Assembly: GCF_000688375.1 (NCBI RefSeq)
Contig: NZ_JIAF01000003.1
Span: 62,001-126,000, forward strand
Source: Prevotella sp. HUN102
GTDB taxonomy: Bacteria > Bacteroidota > Bacteroidia > Bacteroidales > Bacteroidaceae
Direction: 5' to 3'
Length of the DNA: 64,000 nt
The notes under the pieces are model-generated. The model did no database searches. It had not been told where the DNA came from and was given only the letters and a program-made list of their open reading frames with translations. The translations under genes were made by a program, and so were the position numbers. This document shows, piece by piece, positions 8,555 through 18,196 of the stretch. The number at the start of each line of letters is the position of its first letter. Positions within the stretch are counted from its first letter, which is position 1.

Positions 8555-8845
8555 TTATTTTATAGGTAATGTCTTTTTTATCTTGTTGTATTCTTCAATG
8601 ATAGACCATGTTTTTTTGGTAATTAAGTTATCCCAAGGCCAAGAATCTATTGACCAGCGCATAATCTTATCTAAATCATTGGATAAATTATCACCAAATG
8701 ATTTAGATGAAATATTATCACGTATGATAGAAAAGATATAAATTGCTTTCTCCAGTTGATGGGCAGGAAAGTAACTATCTTTCTTCTGAAGTTCTGCCTT
8801 CAACTCTGATATTAAACAAATTAAATTATTAGCAAAACTTTCCAT
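8555..8845 (-). CDS. Putative immunity protein for the first Rhs toxin (8851-13116)
   Basis: A 96-residue, all-helical-looking soluble protein with no signal peptide or membrane segment and a tryptophan cluster (MRWSIDSWPWDNLITKKTW). It starts 5 nt after the stop of the Rhs gene, the standard position for the cognate immunity gene of a polymorphic toxin. A cytoplasmic immunity protein suggests that the toxin acts in the cytoplasm. I do not recognise its family; the role is inferred from position and size. Confidence 0.65.
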   Translation of the reverse strand: MESFANNLICLISELKAELQKKDSYFPAHQLEKAIYIFSIIRDNISSKSFGDNLSNDLDKIMRWSIDSWPWDNLITKKTWSIIEEYNKIKKTLPIK

Positions 8846-8850
8846 ATGAA

Positions 8851-11800
8851 TTAAATTAAACTGGTTACAGGGTCATCTACCACAAATTTTTGAATTTGCC
8901 CTCCGCTTAAGTTCCCTTGAGGAGCAGCAACGCCTTCAAAAAGTAATGTTCCTTTTTTTATTTGCCATTGTTTTATATCTGTCATGTTATTCCATTCGGG
9001 CTTAATAGCAAGACTATTACGTGAAGCTGGAAAAGTTTCAAATAAATAACGCCCATTTGCCGTAGCTTTCAAACCCTTGTCATGGAATCTTATACCATAT
9101 TCATTAGTGCGAGCTAATCGTACTTTGATTGTTCGCACATCAAAAGATTGTAGTATATTTTTTCTAACTTGGCGGGGTAAACCTCGTTCTTTTAATATTT
9201 GCGATGCCTCTTGCACTCCCTTATAAATATTAGATTGTGCTTTACAGTCCAACCCAAACGGGTCTATTTCTATATTACTATCAAACACATATCCGTATAG
9301 CGTAGGATTACCACCTGCCAACCCTATCGGGTCTTGAGTGATAAACGCCCCTGTATCTGCTGAATAGTACCGATGTCGCACATAGCAAAGTTCAGTTTCC
9401 GTATCATAATACATCCCCTGAAACCTGAAAGGTATGAAGTCTCGTTTCCCTCTGAGTTCCAGTACATCTCCATAGATGTCAAGGATGCAGTCCCAGACCA
9501 CATTTCCCTTGCTGTCAAGAGCCTGTATAGGCGTACCCAAGTAGTCTTGCACGATGGTATAACTATCATCCTCGGTGAGCTTTGCCACCGGGGTATAACT
9601 TCCACCGTCATACACCCATGTAATGAGATTGGTGTACGGTTCCTGTCTGTCATAACGGATACGCCCCAATTCATCCTGCTGTGTCCTCGGCTTTTCCCGC
9701 TTGTCATAACTCCACTCGTGCAGCAGCACGTTGCCGTCCCAGGCATAGCGATAGCATGTGTCGTGCGTCTCCTTAAGGGTACGCCTGCCCAAGGCATCGT
9801 ACTCAAACCTTATGGTGGCACCTTCGGGTGTGCGTACGCTCTTGAGCATGCCGTTGCCGTACCACTCGTAAGCGGTGTCTCCCTGTTGCCAGCCATAATG
9901 AGCCTGCAGTTCCTTGTCGTTGGGTGTGGTTCTCGTGAAGAGCTTGTCAAGCCAATCCTTGGGTTGCGGCATCACGGGAGGTTCCAAGACATTGCGAGTG
10001 CTCTTGAGGATAAGATTGCCTTCCCCGTCATAGCGGTAAAAGAAATTCTCATCCCTGAGCAGTCTGCCGCCCCTGTCATAGACACGTCCCTCGGCATCCC
10101 TGTCCCGATAGACGTTGCCGATGATGTCGGGAGTCTTGAAGAGATGCTCGCTCATGTCAAGCGATGCGCCGACAAGGGTACCGAAGCTGTCATAGTCGTA
10201 CGTCACGGGATCTTTCCTCAGGTGGGACCGCATGGAAAGCAGCCTGTCGTTCCTTCTCCATGCATAGAAGCGGTGCCCGCGCGATTCCGTCCCCGCATAG
10301 GTACACCTTGCCTCCAGACGTCCCGCAAAGTCGTATTCCGAGGTAATGCGCACGCCACCCGTGGCAAAGCGCTCTATCTCGCGTCCCCTCTCATCGTAGC
10401 GGATACGGCTTTCCCAAGCGTCCGATTCCTCAGCTTGCCGGGCATGGAGGGTTTCCGTTTCCCCAAGTGGGGTGTAGGAGGTATTCTGCTCCGCCCCGAG
10501 AGAACTCCGCAGCCCCACGTGTCCGCCCCATTGGTCGTAGTCGTGCTCAATGGTAACCCTGTCAGCCTTTTTCCCTCCGGGGAGTATCTGCTCTTCCTTG
10601 ATGACGCGCCCCTTTTTGTCACGGCTGAAGGTTACTTCGCCATGCGCGTTGGCGGCACCACACAGCCTGCCGTCCTTGTCGTAGAAGAAGGATTCCCATG
10701 TGCCGTCGGAATAGCGTGCCTTGCTGATACGACCGAAGGCATTGTGCTCATAGATGGTATGGCGTCCATCGGGACGGTCTACGCGGATGACGTCTCCCGA
10801 CCTGTTGAGTGTGAAGCGCCGCTCCATACCGTCAAAGCCAACCTCACGGATGACGTTGCCCGCCTTGTCGCGCAGGAACCGATAGAGGCTGCCACGCTCG
10901 TTGCGCAGGGTGGTGAGGCGTTCCATTGCGTCATAGAAGAACTCCACGGACGTGCCCTGTTCCTCACGGCGTCTCAGGCTGCCCATTGGGGTGTAGTCCA
11001 TCCTCACATGGCGGTCCTTGTCTTTTACCTCGGTGACGCTGTCGTAACAGTCGTAGCCGATGTCTATAATGTTCCCGTCGGGACGGTAGATACGCCGCAC
11101 GCGGTCAAGGAGGTCGTACTCGTATTGAAGGGGGCGTGCGGACGGACCCTGCTCCATAACAGGACGTCCCCGGTAGTCGTACTCCCGGCGCATGAGTACC
11201 CTGCCTTCAGAATGGCAACTGCTGAGATTGCCCATGTCGTCATAGTGCAGGACTATGCTCCTGCCACCCTTCTCCATCATGGAGAGACTGCCGTCAGAGT
11301 TATAGTGAAGGTTGGTCTGGGTGTCGTCTTCCTCGATGACGGTGCGTACCCTATGGGGGTGCTCGGTGTCATAGACGTAGATCTGTCTGGTGCCTTTGGG
11401 TGACATTTGGAGAATCATGCGGTCCTTCTCATCAAACACACGCATGGATAATGTGCCATCGGGATAGGTCGTGCCTGTCTGGTTGCCGCGTCCGTCATAG
11501 TGCCAGCCCGTAATGCGCCCCTCGGGGTCTATTTCCCGGTAGGGCTCCATCTCCTCGGTATAGTCATAGCGGGTCGTGTTGCCAAGAGCATCGGTGATGG
11601 AGCGGACAAGCTGATTGGCATCGTAGCGGTATGTACTCTCCGCACCACAGGCGTCACGGACAGTGTTATATCCCTTCTCGGGGAAATAGGAGATCCAGCC
11701 CTCCTGATCACCATCTTCTCCGTGTGTATGGATGCAGCGCCCCTCCTTGTCGTATTCCCAATAGAACGTGTACCCGTTACGGTCGGTCTTCTCCACCATA

Positions 11801-13116
11801 CGGTGCTCCTCGTAGCGGATTCCTGTCGTCTGCCCCAATGCGTCGGTGATGCCTACCATGTCGCCCTGCTCGTCATAGGAATAGCGAACAAGTTGCTCGG
11901 AATTTCCGTCCGGCATCCTCAGGTGAAGGCTCTCGATGAATCCCTCATCCGTAAGTCGGACTGTGATTTGACGACCACAGGCATCGGTGAGCGTCGCAAG
12001 CACGCCATTCTCATAGGAAAGGCGAATGCTCCTGCCCTCCAAGTCGGTAACAGTGGAAAGACGATGGGTGGAATACCCCCTGTCTTTTCCGGGAATGGTG
12101 AAGTGGAAGGACAGGTTGCTGTCGTGTTCAAATGCAACGTACCCTTCCTTCGTTCGGGAAAGGGTGATGCGCTCGAGGCGGTTATATGAGTCTTCTCCCT
12201 CATCAAGCACGGGGAAGGAGGCGAGGCGACCGTCACTCAATCTTAAAACAAGGATATCCTCTTCGGGAAGGAAGGTGACGCTCCTGTCGTACGAGCAGTG
12301 CACCCCGTGTCCCAGCCAGCCCTTATAGTCGGAATCGGAATACCAGACACGCTCCCATGACAAGGACGGCATGCCGGGGAAGAAGAAGTCTTCACCTTCA
12401 TAGACTACGACGCCATTGACAAGGTTCACAGGCTCAAAACCGTGCTTGCAAAGTTTCTTTGACAGGGATCGTGTCGCTCTCATTTTCTTGCAGATGCCTT
12501 TCTTAAGGACTTTATGGTTGAAAGCCGTCAATCCTTTTTTCCCCGCTTTCTTCATAGCCTTCAATATGGCAGGGGCAAAACTGAGCAGCGTGCTGAAGCC
12601 GATGCTTGACAAAAGCCCCGTCAGCATACCGCCCCAGTCGGGGACGTAAGGACCGCCGACCATGACGGGCGCACCTGTCGGAATGGGAATGGAGAAAGAT
12701 GTCGGGGCGAAGAGGGTTGGGGTAAACTTGAGTTTTTTCTTGCCGGCCTTGCTCAATGCTCCCGAGAAGGGAATACCCACGTCGTTGCAGGTCATGAGCA
12801 TGTGTCCCTTGGGGCTTAAACGCGTACCCTCTGCAAAGACCGTCTGTGAGGAGAAGAAGTTCACGCTCTCGTGTCCGATGATGGGCATCATGATGAAGGC
12901 TCCCACCAAGGGGATGTGCTGGAAGGTGATCAGCACACCGCTCGTGTCGGACACGCCACGCTTCAGACCGTTGATGTTGACGTTGCTGCCGAGGAAGGGA
13001 ATATAGTCAAAGGGGTCTATGACCATACCTATATAGGGATGGAAAGGATTACCGGAGGTCGCAAGATGCAAATCCAGACCTACAACAGGGGTCAAATGAG
13101 TACTGACGGGTAACAT
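8851..13116 (-). CDS. PAAR-like/Rhs T6SS effector with unrecognised C-terminal toxin (Rhs1)
   Basis: A protein of about 1421 residues. The true start is the ATG at 13116 (the sister gene begins identically, MLP.STHL.PV); the longer frame would use TTG. The N terminus (about 1-155) resembles the PAAR-like tip domain of Bacteroidota effectors, with VFAEGTRLSPKGHMLMTCND. Then come a hydrophobic helix (about 165-195), a DUF6531 segment (about 225-295) and many YD/Rhs repeats forming a cocoon (about 300-1230). The core ends at DPIGLAGG...DPFGL near residue 1289. The toxin is the final 130 or so residues (DNA 8851-9250), with AIKPEWNNMTDIKQW and EGVAAPQGNLSGGQIQKF. I cannot name its fold. The immunity gene follows at 5 nt. 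Confidence 0.85.
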   Translation of the reverse strand: MLPVSTHLTPVVGLDLHLATSGNPFHPYIGMVIDPFDYIPFLGSNVNINGLKRGVSDTSGVLITFQHIPLVGAFIMMPIIGHESVNFFSSQTVFAEGTRLSPKGHMLMTCNDVGIPFSGALSKAGKKKLKFTPTLFAPTSFSIPIPTGAPVMVGGPYVPDWGGMLTGLLSSIGFSTLLSFAPAILKAMKKAGKKGLTAFNHKVLKKGICKKMRATRSLSKKLCKHGFEPVNLVNGVVVYEGEDFFFPGMPSLSWERVWYSDSDYKGWLGHGVHCSYDRSVTFLPEEDILVLRLSDGRLASFPVLDEGEDSYNRLERITLSRTKEGYVAFEHDSNLSFHFTIPGKDRGYSTHRLSTVTDLEGRSIRLSYENGVLATLTDACGRQITVRLTDEGFIESLHLRMPDGNSEQLVRYSYDEQGDMVGITDALGQTTGIRYEEHRMVEKTDRNGYTFYWEYDKEGRCIHTHGEDGDQEGWISYFPEKGYNTVRDACGAESTYRYDANQLVRSITDALGNTTRYDYTEEMEPYREIDPEGRITGWHYDGRGNQTGTTYPDGTLSMRVFDEKDRMILQMSPKGTRQIYVYDTEHPHRVRTVIEEDDTQTNLHYNSDGSLSMMEKGGRSIVLHYDDMGNLSSCHSEGRVLMRREYDYRGRPVMEQGPSARPLQYEYDLLDRVRRIYRPDGNIIDIGYDCYDSVTEVKDKDRHVRMDYTPMGSLRRREEQGTSVEFFYDAMERLTTLRNERGSLYRFLRDKAGNVIREVGFDGMERRFTLNRSGDVIRVDRPDGRHTIYEHNAFGRISKARYSDGTWESFFYDKDGRLCGAANAHGEVTFSRDKKGRVIKEEQILPGGKKADRVTIEHDYDQWGGHVGLRSSLGAEQNTSYTPLGETETLHARQAEESDAWESRIRYDERGREIERFATGGVRITSEYDFAGRLEARCTYAGTESRGHRFYAWRRNDRLLSMRSHLRKDPVTYDYDSFGTLVGASLDMSEHLFKTPDIIGNVYRDRDAEGRVYDRGGRLLRDENFFYRYDGEGNLILKSTRNVLEPPVMPQPKDWLDKLFTRTTPNDKELQAHYGWQQGDTAYEWYGNGMLKSVRTPEGATIRFEYDALGRRTLKETHDTCYRYAWDGNVLLHEWSYDKREKPRTQQDELGRIRYDRQEPYTNLITWVYDGGSYTPVAKLTEDDSYTIVQDYLGTPIQALDSKGNVVWDCILDIYGDVLELRGKRDFIPFRFQGMYYDTETELCYVRHRYYSADTGAFITQDPIGLAGGNPTLYGYVFDSNIEIDPFGLDCKAQSNIYKGVQEASQILKERGLPRQVRKNILQSFDVRTIKVRLARTNEYGIRFHDKGLKATANGRYLFETFPASRNSLAIKPEWNNMTDIKQWQIKKGTLLFEGVAAPQGNLSGGQIQKFVVDDPVTSLI
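11645..13068. repeat. Copy A of an approximately 1.42 kb block shared by the two rhs genes
   Basis: Reading both lines side by side I found no difference between 11645-13068 and 16707-18130 (offset 5062). The first mismatches are at 11644/16706 (a/g) and after 13068/18130, where the extreme 5' ends differ at several bases. Beyond the left edge the copies are still similar but carry scattered changes, and the toxin tips are unrelated. The block encodes the PAAR-like domain, hydrophobic helix, DUF6531 and the first YD repeats. Confidence 0.85.
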
Positions 13117-13208
13117 TAAGAACAATGTAATTTCTTTGTTCGCTCTCTCGTTTTTTAAGGTGTTTAACTTTTACGTTTTGTCGCCTTAAAGAGATGGACG
13201 ACTTCTTG

Positions 13209-13931
13209 TCAATGATTCCTTACTAAGATATTATTTATAACTACCAATTTTAAGTTACCATCAATTTCAGTGATGCTTTCCACAGGAGTCTTGCCATTTT
13301 CTATATTATCGAATTGTGATTGATTTAGAATGTTTATTGGATATAGCTTAGGGAGAAAGCCATCATTTAAATTTAATAACCCATCTCTTCTTAAGATGTC
13401 CTCTTTGGTTACAGATACAGAAGAACCCCAAAATGAGCTTTTAACTATTCTCTCAGAGCGGACATCCATCCCCTTTTCAAGCGGGAGTACATATCCGTAA
13501 TCTATTGGGAATATTTCTAGCAATGCTTTAATGAATGCATATGCCTTATCTTTGCTTATGTCATTGTGTCCTGAGCAGATGTCAAATTCTATAACCCCTG
13601 CCCCCTCTTGATGAACCTGATTTAGCAAGCTATTCGAATATAATATTTTATTAGCCTTCTCTTTACTCGAGATTATTAAATCACAAATTTCAAGATCGCC
13701 CGAAACTCCATTTATTTGTTCTAAGAAAACTGTCAGTTTTTTGTACGTTTTGACCCCATAATTCAATTCAATACAATCAAAAACAGAGTCCTCAAAAAAA
13801 GAATCAATAGACAACTTTATTGCATTCTTGATCGCCTGCGGATTATACAAGGATAAATCCTTGTATCTAACCACTTTGAATAATTTCAGCACACTCCCTG
13901 TGGGAACTTTCTTGTTGTTCTTGAATATCAT
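13209..13931 (-). CDS. Putative immunity protein for the second Rhs toxin (13928-18178)
   Basis: A protein of about 240 residues, soluble, without signal peptide. The ATG at 13931 overlaps the TGA of the upstream Rhs gene (ATGA), which couples translation and is typical of toxin-immunity pairs. The longer reading from 13937 would use TTG. It contains a mixed alpha/beta pattern (NGVSGDLEICDLIIS, PIDYGYVLPLEKGMD). Its size and a GYVLPL element recall large immunity proteins of the DUF3396/SUKH kind, but I cannot assign a family. A low-GC sequence relative to the Rhs core suggests that toxin and immunity travelled together as a cassette. Confidence 0.65.
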   Translation of the reverse strand: MIFKNNKKVPTGSVLKLFKVVRYKDLSLYNPQAIKNAIKLSIDSFFEDSVFDCIELNYGVKTYKKLTVFLEQINGVSGDLEICDLIISSKEKANKILYSNSLLNQVHQEGAGVIEFDICSGHNDISKDKAYAFIKALLEIFPIDYGYVLPLEKGMDVRSERIVKSSFWGSSVSVTKEDILRRDGLLNLNDGFLPKLYPINILNQSQFDNIENGKTPVESITEIDGNLKLVVINNILVRNH

Positions 13932-16900
13932 CGACAAGGCTTAAATTTATTAATAATACCTTTCAATCGTTCATTTAGTCTGTCTGCTATTTGTGCTAAC
14001 TTGCTGATTTTCACATCGCCAGTTATCCTATTTTGCCACATAAAACCGCTATTTCGTAGTCTTAAGTTTTCAACAACATCAGTTTTAGAAGCTACTTCAA
14101 TCACTCTTACCGTACCATCTTTATATAGTATTCCAACATCAGGTCTTGGACCATACTTAAAGTTGCCTCCTCCTAAAAGTCGTTTATATCCTAGATTCAT
14201 TGTTACTCTCTCTACATTAGGGTTAAGTGAATAAATTTGAGCATACATCTTGGAAACAAATGCGTGTCCAAGAGTCCCTGTAGACTGTGCCGAACCAATA
14301 ATTTTACCAAAAAACAATCCAAACGGATCCATTTCTGTATTACTATCAAAAACATACCCATACATCGTAGGGTTGTTTCCAGCCAGTCCTATCGGGTCCT
14401 GACTAATGTAGTTTCCGGTATGTGGCGAGTAATACCTGAACCTGTTGTAGTACAGTCCTGTTTCCCCATCTTCGTATTGACCTTGGAAACGGAAGGGTAT
14501 AAAGTCTCGTTTCCCTCTCAGTTCCAGTACATCTCCATAGATGTCGAGGATGCAGTCCCAAACCACCTCACCCTTGCTGTCGAGAGCCTGAATAGGTGTA
14601 CCCAGATAATCCTGCACGATACTGTAGCTGTCCTCCTCGGTGAGCTTTGCCACAGGGGTATAACTACCACCGTCATACACCCATGTAATGAGATTGGTAT
14701 ACGGCTCCTGCCTGTCATAGCGGATGCGCCCGAGTTCATCTTTCTCCATTCTCGGCTTTTCCCGCCTGTCATAGTTCCACTCATGCAGCAGCACGTTGCC
14801 GTCCCAGGCATAGCGATGGCATGTATCGTGCGTCTCCTTAAGCGTACGTCTGCCCAAGGCATCGTACTCAAACCTTATGGTGGCACCCTCGGGAGTGCGT
14901 ACGCTCTTGAGCATGCCGTTGCCGTACCACTCGTAGGCGGTATCTCCCTCCTGCCAGCCATAATGAGCCTGCAGCTCCTTCTCGTCTGGCTTATCCATGA
15001 AGAGGCGGTCTGCCCAACTCTTCGGTCGGGGTATCAGCGGCGGTTCGAGAACGTTCCTTCGGCTCTTGAGAATCAAGTTACCCTCACCGTCATAGCGGTA
15101 AAAGAAATCCTCATCCCTGAGCAGCCTGCCGCTCCTGTCATAGACACGTCCCCTGGCATCCCTGTCCCGATAGACGTTGCCGATGATGTCGGGAGTCTTG
15201 AAGAGACACTCGCTCATGTCAAGCGATGCACAGACAAGGGTGCCGAAGCTGTCATAGTCGTACATCACGGGAGACTTCCTCAGGTGAGACCGCATGGAAA
15301 GCAGCCTGTCGTTCCTTCTCCATGCATAGAAGCGGTGTCCGCGCGATTCCGTCCCCGCATAGGTACACCTTGCCTCCAGACGCCCCGCAAAATCGTATTC
15401 CGAGGTAATGCGCACGCCACCCGTGGCAAAGCGCTCTATCTCGCGTCCCCTCTCATCGTAGCGGATACGGCTTTCCCAAGCGTCTGATTCCTCTGACTGC
15501 CGGGCATGGAGGGTCTCCGTCTCCCCAAGTGGGGTGTAGGAGGTATTCTGCTCCGCTCCGAGAGAACTCCGCAGTCCTGTGTGTCCGCCCCATTGGTCAT
15601 ATTCATGCTCAATGGCAATCCTGTTTGCCTTGCCTCCGTTCGGGAGTATCTGCTCTTCTTTAATGACACGACCCTTTTTGTCGCGGCTGAAGGTCACTTC
15701 TCCCTGTGCGTTGGCGGCACCACACAGCCTGCCGTCCTTGTCGTAGGAGAAGGATTCCCATGTGCCGTCGGAATAGCGTGCCTTGCTGATACGCCCGAAA
15801 GCGTTGTGCTCATAGGTGGTATGGCGTCCATCGGGACGGTCAACGCGGATGACGTCCCCCGATGCGTTGAGCGTGAGGCGGCGCTCCATACCATCAAAGC
15901 CAACCTCACGGATGACGTTGCCCGCCTTGTCGCGCACGAACCGATAGAGGCTGCCACGCTCGTTGCGCAGGGTGGTGAGGCGTTCCATTGCGTCATAGAA
16001 GAACTCCACGGACGTGCCCTGTTCCTCACGGCGTTTCAGGCTGCCCATTGGGGTGTAGTCCATCCTCACATGGCGGTCCTTGTCCCTCACCTCGGTGACG
16101 CTCTCGTAACAGTCATAGCCGATGTCTATAATGTTCCCGTCGGGACGGTAGATACGCCGCACGCGGTCAAGGAGGTCGTACTCGTATTGGAGGGGGCGTG
16201 CGGACGGGCTCTGCTCCATAACAGGACGTCCCCGGTAGTCGTACTCCCAGCGCATGAGCTCCCTGCCCTCCGAATGGCAACTGCTGAGATTGCCCATCTC
16301 GTCATAGTTCAGGGCTATGCTCCTGCCGCCCTTTTCCAACATGGCGAGACTGCCGTCAGAGTTATAGTGAAAGTTGGTCTGGGTGTCGTCTTCCTCGATG
16401 ACGGTGCGTACTCTATGGGGGTGCTCGGGGTCATAGACGTAAATCTGTCTGGTGCCTTTGGGTGACATTTGGAGAATCATGCGGTCCTGCTCATCGAACA
16501 CCCACATGGACAGTGTTCCGTCGGGGTGGGTCGTGCCCGTCTGATTGCCGCGCTCGTCATAGTGCCATCCCGTAATGCGCCCCTCGGGATCTATTTCCCG
16601 GTAGGGCTCCATCTCCTCGGTATAGTCATAGCGGGTCGTGTTGCCCAGGGCATCGGTGACGGAGCGGACAAGCTGGTCGGGGTCATAGCGGTAGGTAGTC
16701 TCCGCGCCACAGGCGTCACGGACAGTGTTATATCCCTTCTCGGGGAAATAGGAGATCCAGCCCTCCTGATCACCATCTTCTCCGTGTGTATGGATGCAGC
16801 GCCCCTCCTTGTCGTATTCCCAATAGAACGTGTACCCGTTACGGTCGGTCTTCTCCACCATACGGTGCTCCTCGTAGCGGATTCCTGTCGTCTGCCCCAA

Positions 16901-18178
16901 TGCGTCGGTGATGCCTACCATGTCGCCCTGCTCGTCATAGGAATAGCGAACAAGTTGCTCGGAATTTCCGTCCGGCATCCTCAGGTGAAGGCTCTCGATG
17001 AATCCCTCATCCGTAAGTCGGACTGTGATTTGACGACCACAGGCATCGGTGAGCGTCGCAAGCACGCCATTCTCATAGGAAAGGCGAATGCTCCTGCCCT
17101 CCAAGTCGGTAACAGTGGAAAGACGATGGGTGGAATACCCCCTGTCTTTTCCGGGAATGGTGAAGTGGAAGGACAGGTTGCTGTCGTGTTCAAATGCAAC
17201 GTACCCTTCCTTCGTTCGGGAAAGGGTGATGCGCTCGAGGCGGTTATATGAGTCTTCTCCCTCATCAAGCACGGGGAAGGAGGCGAGGCGACCGTCACTC
17301 AATCTTAAAACAAGGATATCCTCTTCGGGAAGGAAGGTGACGCTCCTGTCGTACGAGCAGTGCACCCCGTGTCCCAGCCAGCCCTTATAGTCGGAATCGG
17401 AATACCAGACACGCTCCCATGACAAGGACGGCATGCCGGGGAAGAAGAAGTCTTCACCTTCATAGACTACGACGCCATTGACAAGGTTCACAGGCTCAAA
17501 ACCGTGCTTGCAAAGTTTCTTTGACAGGGATCGTGTCGCTCTCATTTTCTTGCAGATGCCTTTCTTAAGGACTTTATGGTTGAAAGCCGTCAATCCTTTT
17601 TTCCCCGCTTTCTTCATAGCCTTCAATATGGCAGGGGCAAAACTGAGCAGCGTGCTGAAGCCGATGCTTGACAAAAGCCCCGTCAGCATACCGCCCCAGT
17701 CGGGGACGTAAGGACCGCCGACCATGACGGGCGCACCTGTCGGAATGGGAATGGAGAAAGATGTCGGGGCGAAGAGGGTTGGGGTAAACTTGAGTTTTTT
17801 CTTGCCGGCCTTGCTCAATGCTCCCGAGAAGGGAATACCCACGTCGTTGCAGGTCATGAGCATGTGTCCCTTGGGGCTTAAACGCGTACCCTCTGCAAAG
17901 ACCGTCTGTGAGGAGAAGAAGTTCACGCTCTCGTGTCCGATGATGGGCATCATGATGAAGGCTCCCACCAAGGGGATGTGCTGGAAGGTGATCAGCACAC
18001 CGCTCGTGTCGGACACGCCACGCTTCAGACCGTTGATGTTGACGTTGCTGCCGAGGAAGGGAATATAGTCAAAGGGGTCTATGACCATACCTATATAGGG
18101 ATGGAAAGGATTACCGGAGGTCGCAAGATGGAGGTCCAGACCGATAACGGGCATCAAATGGGTACTGCTCGGTAGCAT
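13928..18178 (-). CDS. PAAR-like/Rhs T6SS effector with predicted PD-(D/E)xK nuclease toxin (Rhs2)
   Basis: A protein of 1416 residues with the same architecture as Rhs1: PAAR-like tip (about 1-155), hydrophobic helix, DUF6531, YD repeats, and a core end DPIGLAGN...DPFGL near residue 1288. The last 128 residues (DNA 13928-14315) are unrelated to Rhs1. They contain TGTLGHAFVSKMYAQ and then GPRPDVGILYKDGTVRVIEV followed by ASK. That D...E-x3-K arrangement after a PD is the pattern of the PD-(D/E)xK nuclease fold, so a DNase is likely. It is the first Rhs after vgrG and the TPR-like gene (18197). Immunity is encoded by the ATGA-overlapping gene. The 5' part is apparently identical to Rhs1 over about 1.4 kb. 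Confidence 0.87.
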   Translation of the reverse strand: MLPSSTHLMPVIGLDLHLATSGNPFHPYIGMVIDPFDYIPFLGSNVNINGLKRGVSDTSGVLITFQHIPLVGAFIMMPIIGHESVNFFSSQTVFAEGTRLSPKGHMLMTCNDVGIPFSGALSKAGKKKLKFTPTLFAPTSFSIPIPTGAPVMVGGPYVPDWGGMLTGLLSSIGFSTLLSFAPAILKAMKKAGKKGLTAFNHKVLKKGICKKMRATRSLSKKLCKHGFEPVNLVNGVVVYEGEDFFFPGMPSLSWERVWYSDSDYKGWLGHGVHCSYDRSVTFLPEEDILVLRLSDGRLASFPVLDEGEDSYNRLERITLSRTKEGYVAFEHDSNLSFHFTIPGKDRGYSTHRLSTVTDLEGRSIRLSYENGVLATLTDACGRQITVRLTDEGFIESLHLRMPDGNSEQLVRYSYDEQGDMVGITDALGQTTGIRYEEHRMVEKTDRNGYTFYWEYDKEGRCIHTHGEDGDQEGWISYFPEKGYNTVRDACGAETTYRYDPDQLVRSVTDALGNTTRYDYTEEMEPYREIDPEGRITGWHYDERGNQTGTTHPDGTLSMWVFDEQDRMILQMSPKGTRQIYVYDPEHPHRVRTVIEEDDTQTNFHYNSDGSLAMLEKGGRSIALNYDEMGNLSSCHSEGRELMRWEYDYRGRPVMEQSPSARPLQYEYDLLDRVRRIYRPDGNIIDIGYDCYESVTEVRDKDRHVRMDYTPMGSLKRREEQGTSVEFFYDAMERLTTLRNERGSLYRFVRDKAGNVIREVGFDGMERRLTLNASGDVIRVDRPDGRHTTYEHNAFGRISKARYSDGTWESFSYDKDGRLCGAANAQGEVTFSRDKKGRVIKEEQILPNGGKANRIAIEHEYDQWGGHTGLRSSLGAEQNTSYTPLGETETLHARQSEESDAWESRIRYDERGREIERFATGGVRITSEYDFAGRLEARCTYAGTESRGHRFYAWRRNDRLLSMRSHLRKSPVMYDYDSFGTLVCASLDMSECLFKTPDIIGNVYRDRDARGRVYDRSGRLLRDEDFFYRYDGEGNLILKSRRNVLEPPLIPRPKSWADRLFMDKPDEKELQAHYGWQEGDTAYEWYGNGMLKSVRTPEGATIRFEYDALGRRTLKETHDTCHRYAWDGNVLLHEWNYDRREKPRMEKDELGRIRYDRQEPYTNLITWVYDGGSYTPVAKLTEEDSYSIVQDYLGTPIQALDSKGEVVWDCILDIYGDVLELRGKRDFIPFRFQGQYEDGETGLYYNRFRYYSPHTGNYISQDPIGLAGNNPTMYGYVFDSNTEMDPFGLFFGKIIGSAQSTGTLGHAFVSKMYAQIYSLNPNVERVTMNLGYKRLLGGGNFKYGPRPDVGILYKDGTVRVIEVASKTDVVENLRLRNSGFMWQNRITGDVKISKLAQIADRLNERLKGIINKFKPCR
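16707..18130. repeat. Copy B of the approximately 1.42 kb rhs block
   Basis: Direct-repeat partner of 11645-13068. Same orientation, 5062 bp apart. Homologous recombination between the copies would delete one rhs core plus one toxin/immunity set. Confidence 0.85.
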
Positions 18179-18196
18179 AGGCTGAAGTATTATGAG

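Noticed and set aside
9373..11403. Plus-strand open frame of 676 codons inside rhs1 (and a similar one at 14237-15487 in rhs2)
   Set aside because: Antisense shadow of the YD-repeat coding sequence. It has no start signal, no domain, and the minus-strand Rhs reading is unambiguous.
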